DNA of 64,000 nucleotides from Chlamydia pneumoniae TW-183 (GTDB taxonomy: Bacteria > Chlamydiota > Chlamydiia > Chlamydiales > Chlamydiaceae): NCBI RefSeq assembly GCF_000007205.1, contig NC_005043.1:558001-622000 (forward strand), given 5' to 3'. Positions 57,534 to 64,000 of the stretch are shown here, in pieces. The translations under genes were made by a program, and so were the position numbers. Each line of letters starts with the position of its first letter. Positions within the stretch are counted from its first letter, which is position 1. The notes under the pieces are model-generated. The model was not told the origin of the DNA. It searched no databases and saw only the letters and a program-made list of their open reading frames with translations.

Positions 57534-57836
57534 ATGTTCAGGAACAACCACAAACCTAAAAAAACTAAGTGCAAACGATTTCGCTGGCTACGGGGTGTTT
57601 TATTCGGTGGATTCATAGCTACGTTATTAACATGCTTGTTTACTCCCAAAAGTGGCGTCCAACTGCGGAAGAAAATCCTCAAAGTAAAAAACTCTGGGGC
57701 AAAAAAAAGTAGAGTGTTCTTTAAAAATTCCAAGCAACATACCAAGTCATTCGTAAAACAAGCGAAGTTGCTAGCTAAGAATATCTCACACGAACTTCAA
57801 GATTTTAAAAAGGGAATCCTCGACGACAAAGATTAG
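57534..57836 (+). CDS. YtxH-domain protein, 100 aa
   Basis: From the ATG at 57534, preceded by GAGGG, the product has a basic start (KPKKTKCKRFRW), then the YtxH pattern RWLRGVLFGGFIATLLTCLFTPKSGVQLRKKIL: a glycine-containing helix followed by F-T-P-x-S-G-x-x-L-R-x-K. A long Lys-rich helical tail follows. It is small, membrane-associated and paired with the DUF948-like gene. Function unknown. Confidence 0.75.
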   Translation: MFRNNHKPKKTKCKRFRWLRGVLFGGFIATLLTCLFTPKSGVQLRKKILKVKNSGAKKSRVFFKNSKQHTKSFVKQAKLLAKNISHELQDFKKGILDDKD

Positions 57837-57849
57837 AGTTGCTATTAAG

Positions 57850-57889
57850 AAGCTCTGTATGATTGAGATATCTTCTCAGGGCTTTTTTT
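57850..57889 (+). terminator. Terminator after the YtxH gene
   Basis: AAGCTCTG (57850-57857) pairs with CAGGGCTT (57877-57884) with one G-U, followed by a run of seven T (57883-57889). It precedes the pmp gene. Confidence 0.6.
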
Positions 57890-58026
57890 CATTTAAAAGC
57901 ACATAAATAGAGGCTCTCTCCGAGAAATGCCATTCTCGAGTCAACTTTTTATTTCCGTGTATTTATTTTTCTGTTCTATGTAAGTTTAGATCTGTATAAG
58001 GCTATAACTTATTAGGACTCCGACAT

Positions 58027-60870
58027 ATGAAGCAGATGCGTCTTTGGGGATTTTTATTTCTCTCTTCCTTCTGTCAAGTTTCTTATCTACGAGCAAACGA
58101 TGTTCTCCTCCCTCTATCAGGGATTCATTCTGGAGAAGACCTTGAACTCTTTACTCTACGCAGTTCCTCCCCAACAAAAACTACGTATTCTCTACGCAAA
58201 GATTTTATTGTTTGTGATTTTGCAGGAAATTCTATTCACAAGCCTGGAGCTGCATTCCTGAACTTAAAAGGCGATCTATTTTTTATAAATAGCACTCCCC
58301 TAGCGGCTCTTACCTTTAAAAACATTCACTTAGGAGCTCGCGGTGCTGGGCTCTTCTCGGAATCCAATGTGACCTTCAAAGGCCTGCACTCTCTCGTTCT
58401 CGAAAACAACGAAAGTTGGGGAGGCGTCCTCACCACATCTGGCGACCTTTCCTTCATAAATAATACCAGTGTGCTTTGTCAAAACAACATTAGCTATGGA
58501 CCTGGAGGAGCGCTACTCTTACAAGGAAGAAAAAGCAAGGCTCTCTTTTTCAGAGACAATCGAGGAACAATTCTATTTCTGAAAAACAAAGCCGTGAATC
58601 AAGATGAATCCCATCCTGGGTACGGAGGAGCTGTAAGTAGTATAAGTCCTGGCTCCCCGATTACCTTCGCTGACAACCAAGAAATCCTATTCCAAGAGAA
58701 TGAGGGCGAACTTGGTGGAGCCATTTATAACGATCAGGGTGCCATAACTTTTGAGAATAACTTTCAAACCACAAGCTTTTTCTCTAACAAAGCTAGTTTC
58801 GGAGGAGCTGTCTATAGCCGCTACTGCAATCTCTATTCACAGTGGGGCGATACCCTATTCACTAAAAACGCTGCTGCAAAAGTAGGCGGAGCCATCCATG
58901 CGGATTATGTTCATATAAGAGACTGTAAAGGAAGCATCGTCTTTGAGGAGAACTCAGCAACAGCTGGAGGGGCAATCGCAGTAAATGCAGTTTGTGACAT
59001 TAATGCTCAAGGTCCTGTTCGCTTTATAAATAACTCTGCGTTAGGACTAAATGGTGGTGCTATTTATATGCAGGCTACTGGATCTATATTGCGCTTACAT
59101 GCAAATCAAGGAGATATTGAATTTTGTGGAAATAAAGTACGATCGCAGTTTCATTCACATATAAATTCCACTTCAAACTTCACAAATAATGCCATTACTA
59201 TCCAAGGAGCGCCTCGAGAATTTTCGCTCAGCGCGAATGAAGGACATCGCATCTGTTTCTATGATCCTATAATTTCTGCAACAGAAAACTATAACTCTCT
59301 GTACATCAACCATCAGAGACTTTTAGAAGCCGGGGGTGCTGTGATCTTTTCAGGAGCACGCCTATCTCCAGAGCATAAAAAAGAAAATAAGAACAAAACT
59401 TCGATTATAAACCAGCCCGTACGTCTCTGTTCTGGAGTCCTTTCTATAGAAGGGGGCGCGATTCTTGCTGTTCGTTCTTTTTATCAAGAAGGAGGTCTTC
59501 TTGCTCTCGGGCCAGGTTCTAAACTGACCACTCAAGGGAAAAATTCTGAAAAAGATAAAATTGTCATCACAAATTTAGGATTCAACCTAGAAAATCTAGA
59601 CTCTTCGGATCCTGCAGAAATCCGAGCTACAGAAAAAGCCTCTATTGAAATTTCTGGAGTTCCTAGAGTCTATGGTCACACAGAATCTTTCTATGAAAAT
59701 CATGAGTATGCCTCCAAACCTTATACAACTTCGATTATTCTATCTGCCAAAAAACTTGTTACAGCTCCCTCTAGGCCAGAGAAAGACATCCAAAATCTCA
59801 TCATCGCTGAATCTGAGTATATGGGCTACGGCTATCAAGGCTCATGGGAATTCTCCTGGTCTCCTAACGACACTAAAGAAAAGAAAACCATTATAGCCTC
59901 TTGGACTCCTACAGGAGAATTTTCTTTAGATCCGAAGCGCCGTGGATCTTTCATTCCCACAACCTTATGGTCGACATTCTCTGGGCTGAATATAGCATCG
60001 AATATCGTGAATAACAATTACCTCAACAACTCCGAGGTCATCCCCCTGCAACATCTCTGTGTTTTTGGAGGCCCTGTCTATCAGATTATGGAGCAAAATC
60101 CTAAACAGAGCTCTAACAATCTCTTAGTTCAACATGCGGGTCATAATGTTGGAGCTAGAATTCCTTTCTCTTTCAATACCATATTGAGTGCTGCACTTAC
60201 TCAACTCTTCTCTTCTTCATCACAACAAAATGTTGCTGATAAGAGCCACGCGCAAATATTGATAGGGACTGTATCTCTTAATAAAAGTTGGCAAGCACTA
60301 TCTCTTAGATCTTCATTTAGCTATACGGAAGACTCTCAGGTAATGAAGCACGTATTCCCCTATAAAGGGACCTCTCGAGGATCTTGGAGAAACTACGGAT
60401 GGTCCGGATCTGTCGGCATGTCTTACGCCTATCCTAAAGGAATCCGCTATCTAAAGATGACTCCCTTTGTTGACCTTCAGTATACAAAGTTAGTACAAAA
60501 TCCCTTTGTGGAAACGGGTTATGACCCTAGATATTTTTCTTCCTCGGAGATGACGAACCTATCTCTACCGATAGGTATCGCTTTAGAAATGCGCTTTATA
60601 GGCTCGCGTTCTTCCCTATTTCTCCAAGTCAGCACCTCGTACATTAAAGACTTACGTCGGGTCAACCCACAATCTTCAGCTTCCTTGGTGTTAAATCACT
60701 ACACGTGGGATATCCAAGGAGTCCCTCTAGGGAAAGAAGCTCTAAACATTACCTTAAATAGCACGATTAAGTACAAGATTGTGACTGCCTATATGGGGAT
60801 TTCTAGCACCCAACGAGAAGGCAGTAACCTTTCGGCAAATGCTCATGCAGGCCTCTCCCTTAGTTTCTAG
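58027..60870 (+). CDS. Polymorphic outer membrane protein, PmpA-type (Pmp19-like)
   Basis: Chlamydial autotransporter, 947 residues. A signal peptide ends near SYLRAN. The passenger contains numerous GGA(I/V/L) and FxxN motifs: GGVLTTSGDLSFINN, GGALLLQG, GGAVSSISPGS, GGAIYNDQG, GGAVYSRYC, GGAIHADY, GGAIAVNAV, GGAIYMQA. The C-terminal about 280 residues form the beta-barrel and end in SLSF, with Phe last. Pmps mediate adhesion to host cells. By position and shape it resembles Pmp19 (PmpA). It is followed by a strong terminator and a second pmp. Confidence 0.9.
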   Translation: MKQMRLWGFLFLSSFCQVSYLRANDVLLPLSGIHSGEDLELFTLRSSSPTKTTYSLRKDFIVCDFAGNSIHKPGAAFLNLKGDLFFINSTPLAALTFKNIHLGARGAGLFSESNVTFKGLHSLVLENNESWGGVLTTSGDLSFINNTSVLCQNNISYGPGGALLLQGRKSKALFFRDNRGTILFLKNKAVNQDESHPGYGGAVSSISPGSPITFADNQEILFQENEGELGGAIYNDQGAITFENNFQTTSFFSNKASFGGAVYSRYCNLYSQWGDTLFTKNAAAKVGGAIHADYVHIRDCKGSIVFEENSATAGGAIAVNAVCDINAQGPVRFINNSALGLNGGAIYMQATGSILRLHANQGDIEFCGNKVRSQFHSHINSTSNFTNNAITIQGAPREFSLSANEGHRICFYDPIISATENYNSLYINHQRLLEAGGAVIFSGARLSPEHKKENKNKTSIINQPVRLCSGVLSIEGGAILAVRSFYQEGGLLALGPGSKLTTQGKNSEKDKIVITNLGFNLENLDSSDPAEIRATEKASIEISGVPRVYGHTESFYENHEYASKPYTTSIILSAKKLVTAPSRPEKDIQNLIIAESEYMGYGYQGSWEFSWSPNDTKEKKTIIASWTPTGEFSLDPKRRGSFIPTTLWSTFSGLNIASNIVNNNYLNNSEVIPLQHLCVFGGPVYQIMEQNPKQSSNNLLVQHAGHNVGARIPFSFNTILSAALTQLFSSSSQQNVADKSHAQILIGTVSLNKSWQALSLRSSFSYTEDSQVMKHVFPYKGTSRGSWRNYGWSGSVGMSYAYPKGIRYLKMTPFVDLQYTKLVQNPFVETGYDPRYFSSSEMTNLSLPIGIALEMRFIGSRSSLFLQVSTSYIKDLRRVNPQSSASLVLNHYTWDIQGVPLGKEALNITLNSTIKYKIVTAYMGISSTQREGSNLSANAHAGLSLSF

Positions 60871-60901
60871 AAGTTAGCACTATAGAAATAAAAGAAGACT
60901 T

Positions 60902-60938
60902 AAAAAGCGCGTGGTTATCATTCAAACACGCGCTTTTT
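60902..60938 (+). terminator. Strong terminator between the two pmp genes
   Basis: A perfect 12-bp stem (60902-60913 with 60927-60938) with a GCGCGTG core and a 13-base loop. It ends in a T-run, a textbook intrinsic terminator. Confidence 0.9.
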
Positions 60939-60944
60939 TATCCC

Positions 60945-60973
60945 TTGCCTAATTTATCCATCTGATTTATCTA
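60945..60973 (+). promoter_or_regulatory. Candidate promoter of the second pmp gene
   Basis: TTGCCT (60945-60950), 17-base spacer, TATCTA (60968-60973), directly after the terminator. Start near 60980 gives a short leader before the ATG at 61016. Confidence 0.4.
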
Positions 60974-61015
60974 TCACTTATCGAGTTTGTGAATATATCT
61001 GATAGGTTTTCCTCT

Positions 61016-64000
61016 ATGAAGTGGCTACCAGCTACAGCTGTTTTTGCTGCCGTACTCCCCGCACTAACAGCCTTCGGAGATCCCGCGTCTGTTGAAATAA
61101 GTACCAGCCATACAGGATCCGGGGATCCTACAAGCGACGCTGCCTTAACAGGATTTACACAAAGTTCCACAGAAACTGACGGTACTACCTATACCATTGT
61201 CGGTGATATCACCTTCTCTACTTTTACGAATATTCCTGTTCCCGTAGTAACTCCAGACGCCAACGATAGTTCCAGCAATAGCTCTAAAGGAGGAAGTAGC
61301 AGTAGTGGAGCTACATCTCTAATCCGATCCTCAAACCTACACTCCGATTTTGATTTTACAAAAGATAGCGTGTTAGACCTCTATCACCTTTTCTTTCCTT
61401 CAGCTTCAAATACTCTCAATCCTGCACTCCTTTCTTCCAGTAGCAGCGGTGGATCCTCGAGCAGCAGTAGCTCCTCATCATCTGGAAGTGCATCTGCTGT
61501 TGTTGCTGCGGACCCAAAAGGAGGCGCTGCCTTTTATAGTAACGAGGCTAACGGAACTTTAACCTTCACTACAGACTCTGGAAATCCCGGCTCCCTGACT
61601 CTTCAGAATCTTAAAATGACCGGAGATGGAGCCGCCATCTACTCGAAGGGTCCTCTAGTATTTACTGGTTTAAAAAATCTAACCTTTACAGGAAATGAAT
61701 CTCAGAAATCTGGAGGTGCTGCCTATACTGAAGGCGCACTCACAACACAAGCAATCGTTGAAGCCGTAACTTTTACTGGCAACACCTCGGCAGGGCAAGG
61801 AGGCGCTATCTATGTTAAAGAAGCTACCCTATTCAATGCTCTAGACAGCCTCAAATTTGAAAAAAACACTTCTGGGCAAGCTGGTGGTGGAATCTATACA
61901 GAGTCTACGCTCACAATCTCGAACATCACAAAATCTATTGAATTTATCTCTAATAAAGCTTCTGTCCCTGCCCCCGCTCCTGAGCCCACCTCTCCGGCTC
62001 CAAGTAGCTTAATAAATTCTACAACGATCGATACCTCGACTCTCCAAACCCGAGCAGCATCCGCAACTCCAGCAGTGGCTCCTGTTGCTGCCGTAACTCC
62101 AACACCAATCTCTACTCAAGAGACCGCAGGAAATGGAGGCGCTATCTATGCTAAACAAGGTATTTCGATATCCACGTTTAAAGATCTGACCTTCAAGTCT
62201 AACTCTGCATCGGTAGATGCCACCCTTACTGTCGATTCTAGCACTATTGGAGAATCTGGAGGTGCTATCTTTGCAGCAGACTCTATACAAATCCAACAGT
62301 GCACGGGAACCACCTTATTCAGTGGCAATACTGCCAATAAGTCTGGTGGGGGTATTTACGCTGTAGGACAAGTCACCCTAGAAGATATAGCGAATCTGAA
62401 GATGACCAACAACACCTGTAAAGGTGAAGGTGGAGCCATCTACACTAAAAAGGCTTTAACTATCAACAACGGTGCCATTCTCACTACATTTTCTGGAAAT
62501 ACATCGACAGATAATGGTGGGGCTATTTTTGCTGTAGGTGGCATCACTCTCTCTGATCTTGTAGAAGTCCGCTTTAGTAAAAATAAGACCGGAAATTATT
62601 CCGCTCCTATTACCAAAGCGGCTAGCAACACAGCTCCTGTAGTTTCTAGCTCTACAACTGCTGCATCTCCTGCGGTCCCTGCTGCCGCTGCAGCACCTGT
62701 TACAAACGCAGCAAAAGGAGGGGCTTTATATAGTACAGAAGGACTGACTGTATCTGGAATCACATCGATATTGTCGTTTGAAAACAACGAATGCCAGAAT
62801 CAAGGAGGTGGGGCTTACGTTACTAAAACCTTCCAGTGTTCCGATTCTCATCGCCTCCAGTTTACTAGTAATAAAGCAGCAGATGAAGGCGGGGGCCTGT
62901 ATTGTGGTGACGATGTCACGCTAACGAACCTGACAGGGAAAACACTATTTCAAGAGAATAGCAGTGAGAAACATGGAGGTGGGCTCTCTCTCGCCTCAGG
63001 AAAATCTCTGACTATGACATCGTTAGAGAGCTTCTGCTTAAATGCAAATACAGCAAAGGAAAACGGAGGCGGTGCGAATGTCCCTGAAAATATTGTACTC
63101 ACCTTCACCTATACTCCCACTCCAAATGAACCTGCGCCTGTGCAGCAGCCCGTGTATGGAGAAGCTCTTGTTACTGGAAATACAGCCACAAAAAGTGGTG
63201 GGGGCATTTACACGAAAAATGCGGCCTTCTCAAATTTATCTTCTGTAACTTTTGATCAAAATACCTCTTCAGAAAATGGTGGTGCCTTACTTACCCAAAA
63301 AGCTGCAGATAAAACGGACTGTTCTTTCACCTATATTACAAATGTCAATATCACCAACAATACAGCTACAGGAAATGGTGGGGGCATTGCTGGGGGAAAA
63401 GCACATTTTGATCGCATTGATAATCTTACAGTCCAAAGCAACCAAGCAAAGAAAGGTGGTGGGGTTTATCTTGAAGATGCCCTCATCCTGGAAAAGGTTA
63501 TTACAGGTTCTGTCTCACAAAATACAGCTACAGAAAGTGGTGGGGGTATCTACGCTAAGGATATTCAACTACAAGCTCTACCTGGAAGCTTCACAATTAC
63601 CGATAATAAAGTCGAAACTAGTCTTACTACTAGCACTAATTTATATGGTGGGGGCATCTATTCCAGTGGAGCTGTCACGCTAACCAATATATCTGGAACC
63701 TTTGGCATTACAGGAAACTCTGTTATCAATACAGCGACATCCCAGGATGCAGATATACAAGGTGGGGGCATTTATGCAACCACGTCTCTCTCAATAAATC
63801 AATGTAATACACCCATTCTATTTAGCAACAACTCTGCTGCCACTAAAAAAACATCAACAACAAAGCAAATTGCTGGTGGGGCTATCTTCTCCGCTGCAGT
63901 AACTATCGAGAATAACTCTCAGCCCATTATTTTCTTAAATAATTCCGCAAAGTCGGAAGCAACTACAGCAGCAACTGCAGGAAATAAAGATAGCTGTGGA
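61016..64000 (+). CDS. Polymorphic outer membrane protein, PmpB-type (Pmp20-like), 3' end outside window
   Basis: The ATG at 61016 opens a frame of 995 codons without a stop up to the last base. The N-terminus is a signal peptide (MKWLPATAVFAAVLPALTAFG). The passenger has two Ser-rich tracts (near residues 85-100 and 140-165). Dozens of GGA/GGGIY motifs follow, each paired with FTGN/FxxN such as LTFTGNESQKSGGAAYTEG and TNNTATGNGGGIAG. Pro/Ala-rich inserts occur near residues 320-360 and 540-570. Size and features match Pmp20 (PmpB), which would have its barrel beyond the window. Confidence 0.9.
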   Translation, partial: MKWLPATAVFAAVLPALTAFGDPASVEISTSHTGSGDPTSDAALTGFTQSSTETDGTTYTIVGDITFSTFTNIPVPVVTPDANDSSSNSSKGGSSSSGATSLIRSSNLHSDFDFTKDSVLDLYHLFFPSASNTLNPALLSSSSSGGSSSSSSSSSSGSASAVVAADPKGGAAFYSNEANGTLTFTTDSGNPGSLTLQNLKMTGDGAAIYSKGPLVFTGLKNLTFTGNESQKSGGAAYTEGALTTQAIVEAVTFTGNTSAGQGGAIYVKEATLFNALDSLKFEKNTSGQAGGGIYTESTLTISNITKSIEFISNKASVPAPAPEPTSPAPSSLINSTTIDTSTLQTRAASATPAVAPVAAVTPTPISTQETAGNGGAIYAKQGISISTFKDLTFKSNSASVDATLTVDSSTIGESGGAIFAADSIQIQQCTGTTLFSGNTANKSGGGIYAVGQVTLEDIANLKMTNNTCKGEGGAIYTKKALTINNGAILTTFSGNTSTDNGGAIFAVGGITLSDLVEVRFSKNKTGNYSAPITKAASNTAPVVSSSTTAASPAVPAAAAAPVTNAAKGGALYSTEGLTVSGITSILSFENNECQNQGGGAYVTKTFQCSDSHRLQFTSNKAADEGGGLYCGDDVTLTNLTGKTLFQENSSEKHGGGLSLASGKSLTMTSLESFCLNANTAKENGGGANVPENIVLTFTYTPTPNEPAPVQQPVYGEALVTGNTATKSGGGIYTKNAAFSNLSSVTFDQNTSSENGGALLTQKAADKTDCSFTYITNVNITNNTATGNGGGIAGGKAHFDRIDNLTVQSNQAKKGGGVYLEDALILEKVITGSVSQNTATESGGGIYAKDIQLQALPGSFTITDNKVETSLTTSTNLYGGGIYSSGAVTLTNISGTFGITGNSVINTATSQDADIQGGGIYATTSLSINQCNTPILFSNNSAATKKTSTTKQIAGGAIFSAAVTIENNSQPIIFLNNSAKSEATTAATAGNKDSCG

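Noticed and set aside
61250-61500. Serine-codon tracts as a possible CRISPR or tandem repeat
   Set aside because: No constant repeat and spacer arrangement; they are in-frame Ser codons of the pmp gene.
62009-62787. Minus-strand frames opposite the second pmp gene
   Set aside because: Composition mirrors the Ala/Pro/Ser inserts of the pmp; no RBS or family.
63042-63683. Two plus-strand frames inside the second pmp gene
   Set aside because: They are out-of-frame readings of the repeated GGGIY/FxxN codons; the pmp frame is open through the whole segment.

Overview
The window is chromosomal DNA of a Chlamydia species, and the protein sequences point to the Chlamydia pneumoniae lineage. The evidence is polymorphic membrane proteins built from GGA(I/L/V) and FxxN repeats, the type III-type inclusion-membrane (Inc) hydrophobic hairpins, the grouping hrcA-grpE-dnaK with a CIRCE operator, a menaquinone (futalosine route) cluster, DapL/DapF diaminopimelate synthesis, and several families that I know only from this lineage. 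Gene content is otherwise compact, with many 1-30 base spacings and stop/start overlaps. No insertion sequences, phage genes, CRISPR arrays or tRNA genes were seen.

Layout. 1-5.6 kb: a partial Inc-like gene, the arginine-binding lipoprotein artJ, a large OTU-type cysteine protease with a proline-rich linker, the shikimate enzyme DAHP synthase and a 64-residue membrane peptide. 5.7-14.7 kb: a Na+/solute symporter, a HEAT-repeat protein, HIT and MYG1-like proteins (ATGA-coupled), a LOG-domain protein, a predicted outer-membrane barrel, and a small basic protein gene broken by an in-frame TAA. 14.9-19.7 kb: dapL, a solute-binding lipoprotein, a DUF167 protein, an exported protein and a charged hypothetical. 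20-29.6 kb: proS, the heat-shock operon hrcA-grpE-dnaK, RNase R, alkyladenine glycosylase, a DUF502 membrane protein and two tiny basic proteins. 29.6-36.5 kb: ybeY, a CBS/CorC-domain protein, an anti-sigma antagonist, a DUF3604-like protein, a Cys-rich membrane peptide and mqnE-mqnA-menG. 36.6-45.5 kb: a split C. pneumoniae-type membrane protein gene pair, a UPF0158 protein, dapF, clpP, glyA, a HemD-like protein and two Inc-like genes, the second with what looks like a macro domain. 45.8-57.8 kb: a coiled-coil zinc-ribbon protein, the RNase P RNA, kdsD, an E2 acyltransferase, gltT, lpxK, two methyltransferases, ribE, nrdR, a Cys-poor dksA, lspA, an amino-acid symporter and a DUF948/YtxH-like pair. 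58-64 kb: two pmp genes, the second running off the window.

How the genes work together. Housekeeping functions cover the cell envelope (dapL/dapF for meso-diaminopimelate, kdsD and lpxK for LPS, lspA for lipoproteins), proteostasis (hrcA operon, clpP), RNA metabolism (RNase R, YbeY, RNase P) and menaquinone for respiration. Interspersed are genes that look aimed at the host: an OTU deubiquitinase-type protein, Inc-like proteins, Pmp autotransporters, a putative macro domain on an Inc-like anchor, and a broken gene whose tail carries a SILK plus RVxF pair like those used to dock protein phosphatase 1. The last two are inferences from motif reading. They are the observations I would check first.
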